The position numbers and the translations under genes are program-made. From Anthonomus grandis grandis (lineage: Eukaryota > Arthropoda > Insecta > Coleoptera > Curculionidae): a DNA stretch of 64,000 nucleotides. This document shows, piece by piece, positions 1-12,300 of this stretch. Location: positions 8,286,698-8,350,697 of the forward strand of contig NC_065564.1 in NCBI RefSeq assembly GCF_022605725.1. Direction: 5' to 3'. Under the pieces are notes generated by a model. It saw only the letters and a program-made list of their open reading frames with translations, was not told the DNA's origin and ran no database searches. Every line of letters starts with the position of its first letter. Position 1 is the stretch's first letter.

Positions 1-1530
1 AATCATTTATTTTATTTCAGGTATATTAGGTAATTTTTTATGTCTCATAGGCATTTAAGACCATTATTTTCATAAAAATTCCAAGCATATTGATGATGCC
101 ATTTTTTAAATTTAATTTTTGAAATTTGAAGTAGTTTTTTAAGTTTTTCAGGGTTTAATAGTAATTTTTTGTTGCTTCCAGGCTTCTGTTTTTCGAGCTA
201 TTTTGCGCAATTTTTTAAATTTCAAAATCCAGGTATTTACCATAATTTTTATGCATATTCCTGGCATTTGAATAATTTGATACTCCAAGGACTTGAAATA
301 GTTTTCCAGGTTCTTGGAGTGTTCGTTATGTTTTTCTGGTATTTTACATACGTCACGCTTAAGATCTTTAAGGCATTTAGTTTGTTTTAATTTTATATAT
401 TTAACATCATTTTTCATCTTGTATGATAATATAAATAAGAATAACTTGTTTTTCTGCCAGGAATTTTAATAATTTAAATTGTTTTGGCACTATAAATAAT
501 TTTCCATCTTTTCCAGGTTTTTGGAGTCATTTGGTATGTTTTTCCAGAATGTGTGCGTCATTTTATATTAAGTAGGCAGGGATTTTTGAGTAATTATTCG
601 TGCGTCATTTTTTATTTTATTCCAGGTATTTGAGATTATTTTTCATTTTATTCCGGTGGTTCTTGGCTTCAAAGTATTGACCTTTTTTTTGTGTTTTATA
701 TAATTTCTTTACACTTTCTAGGCATTTAAAGTAATCTTCCATTTCCTTTTAAGCTTAAGGCATTTTTCATTCTGTTTAAGGAATTTAATGTAATTTGAGG
801 TTTCCGAATTATTTTTAAATAATTTCCATTTTTCCAGATATTTGAAATACGTTTTCTATACATTTAAATATTTATTTTCTTCCAGACATTTGACGCCTTT
901 TTTAACGTCTTTTGAGTAATTTATTTATGCCTCTCAGGCGTGAAATGCCGGATATAAAATGCAATTTTTGTCACGTTATTTGACACTGTTTTTTCTTAAC
1001 TCGGGTAATTTTTCATTCTATTCCATTTGATATTTGACGTTTTTTTTTAAATTTTATTTCAGGTTTAAATAGTTTTTCACGTTTCCTAGATTTTGGAGGT
1101 ATTTGTATCCAGGAATTTCATCTTTTTTTTAAGTTTATTTAAAAAATTTCAATTTTTCTTTAAGGCTTTCCAGGCATTTAATTTCATTGTCCTCCGGATA
1201 TTTGAGGTGATTTTTAATTTTATTCTTGTGAAGTGGAATAGTTCCTCAAGTTTCCCGAATTTTGAAGGTAATTTCATCCAGGAATTTATTAGTATTTTTA
1301 ATTTTATTCCAGGCATTATGATGTCAAATTCTTTTTGTTGGTGCTCTCTTTCTTCTTGCGTTCTTTTTTCTGGTATCTCTCTTCTTTGTGTCTTGTTTTC
1401 AATTTTTTCTTGTTGCTTTCTTATTATTTTAAGAAACTCTTATTTTTTTAATTTAATTTTTTTAATTGTTATATATTAGGAAAGTATGATCAAAAAATCG
1501 GTCGATAGTAATTAAAATATAAATTTAAAC
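1..1530 (+). repeat. T-rich 31-33 bp degenerate tandem repeat, block 1
   Basis: The block is a highly diverged tandem repeat with a period of about 31-33 bp. Its unit reads roughly ATTTGAAGTCATTTTT followed by a T-rich stretch ending in TTCCAGGC. Many units look like a 3' splice acceptor (pyrimidine tract, CAG, G). Open frames at 169-390 and 1093-1479 are translations of the T-rich repeat (Phe/Ile/Leu-rich) and are not genes. The right end (about 1315-1545) is matched near 5460-5690, so this edge is a conserved junction with the 200-bp satellite. Confidence 0.8.
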
Positions 1531-2745
1531 TTTTTTAGCTGTGCTGATGCAAAGAAAACTAGCTAAGCTAAAGTTTTTAAATTAGGACAGTTGTGTGCGC
1601 TCAAGTGTCCCCTATAAAACGCATCAAGAATTTTCAAAAAATTTTTGTTAATTTTTAAGATATGGACACTTATGTCCAAGAGGTGTAAAAAAAATATTAA
1701 AAAAAAAATTACACTAACGTGTCAGGTGTCTTTAAAGTTTTTCCCATTATTCTAACAAAAATAGCTGAGTTAAAGTTTTAAAACAAAGACAGTGGCGTGC
1801 GCTCAAATGTCCCCTATAACGCACATCAAGAATTTTAAAAATCTAGTGGTCTAGTTAAAATAGTTAAAAAAAATTAAATTACCGTTTCAGGTGCTTTGGA
1901 AGTTTTTCCCTTTATCCATAGGAAACAAGATGAGTTAGAGTTTTCAAACTAAGACAGTGACGTGCGCTTACGTGTCTGCTATAACATACATCAAGAATTT
2001 TCAAAAAATTTTTGTTAATATTTGAGATATGGACAGTTATGTCGAGGCGGTCTGGTTAAAATAATTAAAAAATGTTAAATTAACGAATTTTGAAAAAAAA
2101 AATTGTTATTTTTTGAAATATGGATAGTTATGTCCAGGCGGTCTAAATAAAATATTTAAAGAAAACTTAAGTTAAGGTGTCAGGTGTCTTTGAAGTTTTT
2201 CCCATTGTACCAATGAGACTAGCTGAGCTAGAGTTTTTAAACTAGGACAGTGGTGTGCGCTTAAGTGTCCACTACACCACACATCAAGAATTTTCAAAAA
2301 GTTTTTGTTAATTTTTGAGATATGGACTGTTATGTCCAGGCGGTCTAATTAAAATAATTTAAAACATTTATACTAACGTTTCAGGTGCCTTGAAAGTTTA
2401 TCCCATTGTGCAAAGGAAACTAGCTGAGATAGAGTTTTTCAACTAGGATAGTGGTGTTCGCTCAAATGTCCCCTATACCACACATCAAAAATTTTCAAAA
2501 AATGTTTGTTAATTTGAGATATGGACAGTTATGTCCAGGCGGTCTACTTAAAATTAAATTAAAAAAAAATAAATTACCGTTTCAGGTGCCTTGGAAGTTT
2601 TTCCTATGATGCAAAAGAAACTAGCTTAGCTAGAGTTTTTAAACTAGAACAGTGGTGTGCGCTCAAGTGTCTCCTATGACATACATCAAGAATTTTCAAA
2701 AAATTTTTGTTAATTTTTGAGATATGGACAGTTATATTACATTAC
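1530..2745 (+). repeat. 200-bp satellite, array 1
   Basis: There are about six copies of a monomer near 200 bp. Landmarks in order are a GTGTCAGGTGTCTTT-like start, TTTTTCCCATTGT, CTAGCTGAGCTAG, GACAGTGGCGTGCGCTCAAG, CATCAAGAATTTTCAAAA and TTTTTGAGATATGGACAG. One copy near 2060-2110 is partly deleted. No coding potential is seen. Confidence 0.9.
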
Positions 2746-4205
2746 TTTTGATCAATAAATTCATATCTTGTGTTCATATCAAAATGCATTTTTGAAATTA
2801 TATTCTACGGATTTGAAGTAATTATTTTGTTATATTTTCCACGTTTTTGAAATGACTTTTTATGCCTTCCAGGTGCTTGACCTTAAATTTCCTGCTATTC
2901 CAGGGTTTTTACGTAACTTTTTTTTTTTGAAAAATGTCATAATTTTTACATTGTTTTATAGGAGTGTTTGACAATTGGGGTAATCAGTTATTTTATTTCA
3001 GGTATATCATGTCATTTTTTATGTCTCACAGGCATTTAAGACCATTTTTTTCATAATATTCCAGGCATAATGATGAGACCGTTTTTAAAATTTGAAAGTT
3101 TTTTAAGATATTCAGGGTTGGGTTGGGTTAGGTTGGGTATTTTTCGCATTTTTTTAAATTTCAAAATCCAGGCATTTACCATAATTTTTATGCATATTCT
3201 TGGCATTTGAATAGTTTAATTTTACTCCAGGGACTTGAAATAGTTTTCCAGGTTCTTGGAGCGTTCGTTATGTTTTTCTGGTATTTTACATACGTCATGC
3301 TTTAGATCTTTAAGGCATTTCATTTGTTTTAATTTTATATATTTAACATAATTTTTCATTTTATATGATAATATAAAGATAATATGATAATATAATTATA
3401 TGATAATGTAACATAAGAATACCTTGTTTTTCTCCCAGGAATTTTAATAATTTTATATTGTTTTGGCACTATAAATAATTTTCCATCTTTTCCACGTTTT
3501 TGGAGACATTTGGTATGTTTTTTCCAGAATTTGTGCGTAATTTTTTTATTTTATTCTATTCCAGATATTTGAAATCATTTTTCATTTTAATCCAGTGGTT
3601 CTTGGTTTCCAACTATTGACCTTTTTTTGTGTTTTATATAATTTCTTAACACTTCCTAGGCATTTAAAGTAATCTTCCATTTTCTTTTAGGTTTAAGGCA
3701 TGTTTCATTCTATTTAAGGAATTTAATGTAATTTTGAGGTTTCCGAATAATTTTTTATATAATTTCCATTTTTCATGTTTTCCAGACATTTTAAGCCTTT
3801 TTTAACGTTTTTTGAGTAACTTATTTATGCCTCTCAGGCGTGAAATGCCGGATCTTTAATGCAATTTTTGTCACATTATTTGATACTTTTTGTTTATAAT
3901 TCGGGTAATCTTTCATTCTATTCCAGATATTTAAAGTTATTCTTAATTTTATTCCAAGAAATTTAAATAATTTAAATTTTTTTTTACGTTTGCCACATTT
4001 TGGAGGCTTTGGTATCCAGGACTTTCATCCTTTTATAATTTTATTTAAAGATTTTTTTTTCTATCTTCAAGGCTTTCCAGGAATTTAATTTAATTTTCCT
4101 CCGAACATTTGAGGTGATTTTTAATTTTCTTCTTGGGAAATGGAATAGTTCCTCAAGTTTCCCGGATTTTGGAGGTATTTTCAACCAGGAATTTATTGGA
4201 ATTTT
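2745..4205 (+). repeat. T-rich 31-33 bp repeat, block 2 (duplicate of block 1)
   Basis: From about 2980 this block follows block 1 motif by motif with an offset near 2.98 kb. For example, TCTCACAGGCATTTAAGACC here matches TCTCATAGGCATTTAAGACC in block 1. Blocks 1 and 2 are therefore diverged copies of one larger unit, not just the same 31-bp repeat. Confidence 0.8.
3114..3138 (+). repeat. Short telomere-like GGGTT/GGTTA run
   Basis: The run GGGTTGGGTTGGGTTAGG continues for a few more bases and has no counterpart at the matching place in block 1 near 150. It resembles the insect telomere unit TTAGG but is only about 25 bp and imperfect. Confidence 0.4.
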
Positions 4206-5145
4206 TATTTTATGCAAAGGAAACTAGCGGAACTAGAGTTTTTAAACTAAGACAGTGGTGTGCGCTCAAGTGCCCCCTATAATACACATCAAGAATTTCC
4301 AAAAAATTTTTGTTAATTTTTCAGATATGGACAGTTATGTCGAGGCGGTATAGTTAAAATAATTAAAAAAAGTGAATTTAACGTTTCAAGTGTCTTAAAA
4401 GTTTTTCCTATTATGCAAAAGAAACTTGCTGAGATAGAGTTTTTAAATTAGGTGTGCACTCAAGTGTCTCCTATACCACACATCAAGAATTTCCAAAAAA
4501 TGTTTGTTAATTTTTGAGATATGGAGAGTTATGTCCAGTCGGTCTAGTTAAAATAGTTAAAAAACATTAAATTACCATTTCAAGTGCTTTGGAAGTTTTT
4601 CCCTTTATCCAAAGGAAACTAGATGAGCTAGAGTTTTCAAACTGAGACAGTAACATGCGCTCAAGTGTCCCCTCTAACACACATCAAGAGTTTTCAAAAA
4701 ATTTTTGTTAATTTTTGAGATATGGACAGTTTTGTCCAGGCGGTCTGGTTAAAATAATTAAAAAAAGTTAAATTAACGTTTCCGGTGCCTTGGAAGTTTT
4801 TCCTATGATGCAAAGGAAACTAGCTAAGCTAGAGCTTTTAAATTAGGACAGTGGTGTGCGCTCAAGTGTCCACTATAAAACACATTAAGAATTTTCAAAA
4901 AATTTTTGTTAATTTTTAAGATATGGAGAGTTATGTCCAGGGGGTCTAGTTAAAATAGTTAAAAAACATTAAATTACCGTTTCAAGTGCTTTGGAAGTTT
5001 TTCCCTCTATCCAAAAGAAACTAGATGAGCTAGAGTTTTCAAACTAAGATAGTGACGTGCGCTCAAGTGTCTGTTATAACATACATCAAGAATTTTCAAA
5101 AAATTTTTGTTAATTTTTCAGATATGGACAGTTATGTCTATTTAT
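4205..5145 (+). repeat. 200-bp satellite, array 2
   Basis: About five copies of the same monomer as 1530-2745, recognised by GAGCTAGAGTTTT, GTGCGCTCAAGTGTCC and GAGATATGGACAG. A truncated copy lies near 4440. The array ends abruptly inside a monomer near 5145. Confidence 0.88.
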
Positions 5146-5640
5146 GTCTATATTTAGCGCCTTTTTTAAATTTTATTGCACGTCTTTTGAGTAATTTATT
5201 TATGCCTTGCAGGCGTTAAATACCAGATATAAAATGCAATTTTTGTTTCATTATTTGACACTATTTTTAATTAATTCGGGTAATTTTTCGTTTTGTAGCA
5301 GACATTAAACGTTATTTTTAATTTTATTTCAGGAAGTTTAAAAAAGTTTTTTTACGCTTTTTTACTTTCAAGGCTTGTCAGGCATTTAATTTCATTTTTC
5401 TCCGGATCTTGGAGGGATTCTTATCCATGAATTTATTGATATTTTTAATTTTATTCCAGGCATTATGACGTCAAATTCTTCTTGCTGGTGCTCTCTTTCT
5501 TCTTGCGTTCTTTTTTCTGGTTTTTCTCTTCTTTGTGCCTTGTTTTCATTTTTTTCCTGTTGCTTTCTTATTATTTTGAGAAACTCTTAAATAAAATTTT
5601 TTTAATTGGTAAATATTAGGAAAATATGATCAAAAAATCG
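5145..5640 (+). repeat. T-rich 31-33 bp repeat, block 3 (short)
   Basis: A shortened copy of the right part of blocks 1 and 2. It includes the segment GACGTCAAATTCTTCTTGCT and the run of TTCTTGCGTTCTTTTTTCTG that also marks the end of block 1. Confidence 0.8.
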
Positions 5641-6035
5641 GTCTTACTATCAAAATATGAATTTTAAGTTTTTTAGCTGAGCTAGAGTTTTCAAACTTGG
5701 ACAGTGACATGCGCTCAAGTGTCCCCTATAACGTACATCAAGAATTTTCAAGAAAATTTTGTTAATTTTTAAGATATGGACAGTTATGTCGAAGCGGTCT
5801 GGTTAAAATAATTTAAAAAAGTTAAATTAATGTTTCAGATGCCTTGGAAGTTTTTCCTATGATGCAAAGAAAACTAGCTAAGATAGAGTTTTTAAATTAA
5901 GACGGTGGTGTGCGCTCAAGTGTCTCCTATGACACACATTAAGAATTTTCAAAAAATTTTTGTTAATTTTTGAAATATGGACAATTTTGTCTAGGCGGTT
6001 TGGTTCAGATAATTAAAAAAAAATTAAATTAATGC
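5640..6035 (+). repeat. 200-bp satellite, array 3 (about two copies)
   Basis: Two monomers with the family landmarks. The last passes into unrelated AT-rich sequence (6035-6240) in which I see no feature. Confidence 0.85.
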
Positions 6036-6239
6036 ACTGGATTTGTCAACAAAATATTAAGCAAAAAATAGCTGGAATAGAGTATTATAGCAATGAATTT
6101 CTCACGATATTTCAGAAACTGTAGTCATTTTAGTAATATATTTTTCTAGTTACCGTTTTTACTTAATTACGAGAATTTTTTTATTGTATCATGAAAAAAT
6201 AAAAAATTAATTTTTCCTTCAAAGTTTAGAGGTTAAAGA

Positions 6240-6950
6240 AATGAAAGCCATATCTGAATTTAAAAAAAATAAGTTTACAATAAATTCCTGCAACGAAACG
6301 TCTTATTTGAATTTTTTTCCAGGACTCTTGATTCATTTTTTTAATGCTTTCCATGTATTTGTCGTCATCTTTTCATTTCTCCTGCAGGTATTCAACGTAA
6401 TTTTCCAAGTTTTCTTGGTCTAATTTCTTAACACTTCCTAGGCATTTAAACTAATTTTCAATTTTCTTCTGAGGCCTATGGCAATTTCTATTTTATTTGA
6501 GTATAATAAATTCCAAAAAAAATTTCAAATTTTCTGAATCTGATTTTTTTTTAATAAATATTTTGCGTGTGTGGTAATTTTCATACATTCCAGTCTTTGA
6601 AAATAATAATAGTCTCTTTAAATTTTAATACTCATATTTTTCCAGGCAATTGACGCCATTTATTAATAGCGTGCCTTCCAGGCATCAAATACCGGAAGTA
6701 AAATCCAAATTGTTTCTTACACTCCAGCCATTTGACACTATTTTTATTCTAATTCGCGTGATTGTTTATTTTATTCCAGACTTTTGACGTTACGTTGAAT
6801 TTTAGTCCCGGGAAATTGAAATAGTTTTTCACGTTTCCAGGATTTTGAAGTAACTTTCATCCAGGAATTTGATGGTATTATTTATTTTATTCCAGGCATT
6901 TGACTCCCCTTTTTCATTTTATTCAAATAAATTGAAGTAGTTTTAGGCAT
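6240..6950 (+). repeat. T-rich 31-33 bp repeat, block 4
   Basis: Degenerate T-rich units again, with TTCCAGGCAATTGACGCC- and TTCCAGACTTTTGACG-like cores. Divergence is higher than in block 1. The open frame at 6241-6423 is repeat translation. Confidence 0.7.
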
Positions 6951-7114
6951 GGAAATAAATCTCCGGGTAAAGAAGTTTTAATTGTAGTTTCTATACAGTC
7001 GAAGAAAATCTCGAAAAACTTCAAAATCAAAAAATGCAATTTTCGTGAAAAGTAAGGCGAACTTTTATTTTGTTATTTTTACAAACGATGCCCATTTTAA
7101 GCATTAAAGAAATT

Positions 7115-7640
7115 ATCGGAGAAGTTGCGCAGCATAGCCGAAAAGTTGGGCAACATTTGTCAAATTTTAAGAGTAGTTAGTCAAATGTTTGTAGTATAGA
7201 CAAATGTTGTGCAACTTTATTTATTAAGTTCTTTAAAGCGACTCCTGTTTATCAATAAATGTAATATAAAAAGATGGAAAATAATGCATGTCTTGTATTA
7301 ATTGTTATCGCTAGTGTCAAATTTAAACTAGACTGTTTATTATCAAATTGTTCCTTCGTCTTAAATGCTTGACAGTAAATAAATATTGCGCAACTTTCAT
7401 TAAAGTGAGACCAATATAAGTTAATAAGAAGTTCCACGGTGTCAAATTGAAACCAGACTGCTTGTTGACTAACCGCAGTTGCGCATGTTTGGTGTCTAAC
7501 AAATGTTGCGCAACTTTGTTCTATATTTGTTTTAAAGTGATAATTTAAATTATTATATGTATTAAAAAGAAATGGAAGGTCTTTTATTAATTATTTTCGC
7601 TGTTGTCAAATTTAAACCAGATTGTTCGATGAATGTTAGA
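7115..7640. repeat. Small repeat cluster with TTGCGCAA palindromes
   Basis: At least five sites match or nearly match GTTGCGCAACTTT (about 7121, 7143, 7204, 7385, 7504). Three copies of GTCAAATTTAAACCAGACTG occur near 7316, 7441 and 7606. This looks like two or three diverged units of 125-165 bp, with no coding capacity that I accept. The DNA just before (6950-7115) shows nothing clear. Confidence 0.55.
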
Positions 7641-7765
7641 CAGTGGCGTGCGCTCAATACTTCAAGAATTTTCAAAAAATTTTTGTTAGTTTTTGAGATA
7701 TGAACGGTTATGTCTAGGGAGTCTATTTAAAATAATTTAAAAAAAAAATTAACGTACTGGGTTAA
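7640..7765 (+). repeat. 200-bp satellite fragment
   Basis: A partial monomer: GACAGTGGCGTGCGCTCAA, then AAGAATTTTCAAAAAATTTT and GAGATATGAACGG. It is isolated from the larger arrays. Confidence 0.8.
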
Positions 7766-8640
7766 CTTAACCTCAGATATCTCAAAAACTATCAAAGATA
7801 ATCAAGTGAAACAAAAAGCATTATATTGCTCAAAACTTACTTTGCATTTAATGTTTTTAAGGCAAATCATTTTATCCAGATTTCTAAGCCTGATAAACCT
7901 AACCACACAAAAAGTCAAATATCCCTAAAAGAAAGTAAAATAAAAATACACCCTTAGTTCTTCTACTCTTTATAATAAAGATAATTATTGTCACAGTGAG
8001 TTTTTCTTACGAAACTCGTGTCGTAAATGATCCCCAATTAAAATCTCATCCTTGGAAACACGTCGTGCTTTATCGCGAAAATGTAACACGACGCTGCCCT
8101 AGTGTTTTCTCTTTTTATTAGTGTTTTCTTTCCCCGATTCCTCATCCGTAACAGGCAATTACTCCTTTCAGGAAGGCAAACAGTCAAGACAACAGATTGA
8201 AAAAATCCTGAACGCCGTTCGTGTTTTTATTCGATTACAAGAGGATCTTTCTTGCTTTGTTCAATATTGGGTGAAAAGGGATGGGTTTATCTTGATTTTT
8301 TTGGTCCTTTTAGGAAAATTGTCAAAAGACTGGGTTTATCATTAGAATGTTTAGCAAAAAGAAGCTGGAACGTCAATGGATTAATTCTGATTTTTAAGAA
8401 AATTCAATCACTTGTTCGTAGCTTATACTTTTGCATGGTTTTGTAGTAAATTTTTCACTGAGAAATAATAAATTAAATGATATTAAAAAAAAATAGAAAA
8501 CCCAGGTCGACACAACAAAAACCTATTTAAAAAATTAGATGCATACATCCAGATGCGTATTTGAAACAATTAATCTGATGATGGATTCTCAAAAACAAAA
8601 CGTCGTTTTGATCATTTTAAAATCATAAAAAGCATAAAAA
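7765..8640. other. Mostly unique AT-rich DNA, no gene recognised
   Basis: The stretch holds a GATATCTCAAAAAC box (7786-7799), a GC-richer patch near 7990-8200 and small open frames (8121-8345 and 8252-8446). None of those frames has a recognisable domain. A hammerhead-like motif lies at 8575-8605 and is listed separately. Confidence 0.5.
8575..8605 (+). other. Degenerate hammerhead-ribozyme-like motif
   Basis: CTGATGA at 8575-8581 is followed after about 16 bases by AAAACGTCG. This resembles the CUGANGA...GAAAC-GUC core of the minimal hammerhead ribozymes found in Penelope-like retroelements and retrozymes. The G expected before AAA is replaced by A, so this copy would be inactive. No reverse transcriptase is seen nearby. 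The identification rests on a short motif only. Confidence 0.3.
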
Positions 8641-9110
8641 GTAATTTAAAATATTGTTTTGCCAGGAATAAATAAAAAATAGGTACTAAGTGCCTAAAAT
8701 ACGAATAAAAAAAAATTGGAATAAAATGAATATTTAAGTTAAGGAAAACCTGGAGTCCAATAACCAATTATTTCGCATTTTTAGACTGAAAAACAGGTAA
8801 AATATATGGAAAAAATGGGTTAAAATGTCTGGAAAACATGCAAAACTAGTTCAAAAGGTTTACATAAAATACAAAAATTGACCACAAAATTACTTTAAAA
8901 ATAAATCAAAGATTCGTCAAAGAAAATGGAAAATAATTGAAATGCCTTGAAGGTGTTAAAAAATTACACCTGAAAAAATATGAAAAATTCCTGAAAACCA
9001 AGAGAAACTGCTCCAAATCCCTGGCATAACCGCAATTGATGTGAACTATCTAGGATTAAAAAATATGACCTACAAAAGTTAAGTAGAACTAGATCCCCTG
9101 GAGAAAATTG
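8640..9110 (-). repeat. T-rich repeat family in reverse orientation (A-rich), block 5
   Basis: Reverse complement of the 31-33 bp repeat, seen as TTAAAATGTCTGGAAAACAT- and TGCCTTGAAGG-like units. It directly adjoins a reverse-oriented 200-bp array. Confidence 0.7.
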
Positions 9111-10700
9111 TCAGTATGTTAAAATTTAACAAAAATTAAAAAAAAATCTCAATGTGTCTTCTAGGGGACACTTGAGCGCACGCCACTGTTTTTGATTGTA
9201 AACTTTAGCTCAGCTACTTTCATTGGCACAATAGGACAAACTTCAAGACACTCGACAGGTTTATTTAATTATTTTAACTACAATTGTAGACCGCCTAGAC
9301 AAAACTATCCATATCTCATAAATTAACAAAAAAAAATTGAAAATTCTTGGTGTGTCTTGTAGGGGACACTTGAGCGCACGCCACTGTCTCAGTTTGAGAA
9401 CTCTAGCTCAGCTAATTTCATTGGCACAATAGGACAAACTTTCAAGACTCCCGACAGTTTTATTTAATTATTTTAACTAGACCGTCTAGACAAAACTGTC
9501 CATATCTCAAAAATTAACAAATAAATTTTGAAAATTCTTGGTGTGTCTTGTAAGGGACACTTGAGCGCACGCCACTGTCTCAGTTTGAGAACTCTAGCTC
9601 AGGTAATTTCATTGGCACAATAGGACAAACTTTCAAGACTCCCGACAGTTTTATTTAATTATTTTAACTAGACCGTCTAGACAAAACTGTCCATATCTCA
9701 AAAATTAACAAAAATTTTTTGAAAATTCTTGATGTGTCTTGTAGGGGACACTTTAGCGCACGCCACTGTTTTCGTTTAAAAACTGTAGCTCAACTAATTC
9801 CATTCGCACAATAGGACAAACTTCAAGACACTCGACAGGTTTATTTAATTATTTTAACTACAATTGTAGACCGTCTAGACAAAACTATCCATATCTCAAA
9901 AATTAACAAAAAAAATTTCAAAATTCTTGGTGTGTCTTGTAGGGGACACTTAAGCGCACGCCACTGTTTTTGTTTGAAAACTGTAGCTCAACTAATTCCA
10001 TTCGCACAATAGGACAAACTTTCAAGACCCCCGACAGTGTTATTTAATTATTTTAACTAGACCGCCTAGACAAAACTGTCCATATCTCAAAAATTAACAA
10101 AAATTTTTTGAAAATTCTTGATGTGTCTTGTAGGGGACACTTGAGCGCACGCCACTGTTTTTGTTTGAAAACTGTAGCTCAACTAATTCCATTCGCACAA
10201 TAGGACAAACTTCAAGACACTCGACAGGTTTATTTAATTATTTTAACTACAATTGTAGACCGCCTAGACAAAACTATCCATATCTCAAAAATTAACAAAA
10301 AAATTATGAAAATTCTTGGTGTTTCTTATAGGGGACACTTGAGCGCACGCCACTGTCCCAGTTTGAGAACTCTAGCTCAGCTAATTCTATTGGCACAATA
10401 GGACAAACTTTCAAGACTCCCGACAGTTTTATTTAATTATTTTAACTAAACCGTCTAGACAAAACTGTCCATATCTCAAAAATTAACAAACATTTTTTGA
10501 AAATTCTTGATGTGGGTTGTAGGGGACACTTGAGCGCATGCCAGTGTTCTTGTTTGAAAACTGCAGGTCAGCTAGTTTCTCTAGGACAATGGAAGAAACT
10601 TTCAATACATTCAAGACACGTTCATTAAATTTGTTTTATTTATCTTAATTAAACCGCCTGGACAAAAAGATTCATATATCAAAAATTAACCAATAATTTA
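9110..10700 (-). repeat. 200-bp satellite, array 4 (reverse)
   Basis: About eight reverse-oriented copies with regular ACACTTGAGCGCACGCCACT spacing near 190-200 bp. These copies are more alike than those in 1-6 kb. Two variants interchange: copies near 9281, 9861 and 10247 carry an extra ACAATTGT palindrome and the others lack it. That indicates local higher-order amplification. Confidence 0.9.
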
Positions 10701-11660
10701 TCGTAAAAACATAAAAAACAAGACACAAAGAAACCATAAACAAGAGAAACAGAGAGGAAAAGAAGTTCAAGTAAGAAGAATGTGAGAAATTGCGTTTAAT
10801 ATTAAGAAATTACTTCAGATGCGTAGAATATTTTGAAAAATGGCTTCAAATAATTAAAAATGCTTTTAAAAAAATAACGTTAAATGCCTGGAATAAAATA
10901 AAAATGTAACTAAATTTCCGAAATAAATTAAAAAATGGCGCCTACTTAAATGAATAAAATAAAATAATGGCTTTAAATATTTTAAATAAAACGAAAAATT
11001 TATTTAAAATATACTTCAAGTGTCTGAAATATATTAAAATATGGCTTCAAATACTTTAAATCAGATAAAATTAAAAATGACTTTAAATGTAAGGAATATA
11101 ATAAAAGCTGAATTTAATTGCTTGGATTAAAACGAATAATTTAGTTAAATGCCTGGAAGCCATTTTTTTAATTTATTTCAGCTATTTAATTAAATTTCGT
11201 ATTTTAGTTCAGGGAATTTCAAGTTATTTTTTTTAACATTTAAATATTTCAGAATATTTTGAAAAATGGCTTCAAATAATTAAAAATGTATTTAAAAAAA
11301 TACGTTTAATGCCTGGAATAAAATAAGAATTTAACTGAATTTCCGAATTACAATAAAAAATGACTTCAAATAATTTGGAAAAAATTAATCATTACTTCAA
11401 ATGTGTGGAATATATTGAAAATTCATCAAATTATTATTTTTTTGATATTGTATGTATGCTAACAAAAATGATTATTATTATTATAATTACTTAAAGATAA
11501 AAAGTGAATGACAAATGCTTGTAATAAAATCAGAAATGACGCTTAATGACTGGAATAATACGAAAAATGGTTTCAAATATTTGGAAAAAAATTTAAAATA
11601 TCTGAAATAAAATAAAAAATAATATTTCAAATGACTGTGAATTAAAATTCATGGATGCCT
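10700..11660 (-). repeat. T-rich repeat family, reverse, block 6
   Basis: A-rich units with TGCCTGGAATAAAAT and GGCTTCAAATA cores. A short stretch (about 11160-11240) flips to the plus orientation (TTTATTTCAGCTATTTAATT) and then flips back. The left edge (10700-10790, ATAAAAAACAAGACACAAAG) is the reverse complement of the block edge near 14500. Confidence 0.75.
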
Positions 11661-12300
11661 GGATTAGAATTTATTTCGCTACATTAAAACCCAACGCAGC
11701 ACTTTAAAAAAATACAAAATTATTGTGAAACTCCATTTAAATAAAAAAACCCTTTCTTTCGCCATTTCTTTTATTCCCATTTGTATATAAAGCACCTTTC
11801 TCCGCGCGAATAACGGGACTCTTTCACTGTTTCTCTCTAATAAGCAATTATTTGTTTTTCATAAAAGAAAAACCGACGTAAAGAAGAGAATAAGAAATAT
11901 AGGCTTTTTTCTATATAAAATAATATTTCCTGTCATCAGTTATATATTCACTTGGGCGATAATACGAATATAAAAATAGCTTCAAGGTTAAATAAATCAA
12001 AGACAGGCGAGCCATTTCCTAAAAGAACGATCGTGCCGTGAAGCCCTTTTATGTTAATTCGTTTAGTTTATCCTTTCAGGCTTTTATCCATATTCGCACC
12101 CCTAGAAAGTGTTCAAATAAATCATATAAATGTTATAGAAATTTCCCAAAAAAATATATATATTTCGAAATCTTCCAGCTCTAAATGGCAAGAGAATTCT
12201 GATTTTAAGAGAACGGTATTCGTTATCATAAAAGCGATTTCACCATGGGAATATTGGGTGAAAAGTAGCCGAAAAAGTCGAGTACCATGTTGATAGATGA
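11660..12300. other. Unique AT-rich DNA, no gene recognised
   Basis: Neither repeat family is present. The segment includes a pyrimidine-rich patch (11740-11860) and a small open frame (12051-12293) without a recognisable domain. I see no promoter or RNA gene. Confidence 0.5.

Noticed and set aside
1093..1479. 128-codon plus-strand frame, membrane-like
   Set aside because: T-rich DNA gives Phe/Ile/Leu codons. The block is a degenerate 31-33 bp repeat and the frame is broken in its duplicate.
8121..8446. Two overlapping small plus-strand frames
   Set aside because: They overlap in different frames, no family is recognised, and they lie in AT-rich unique DNA.
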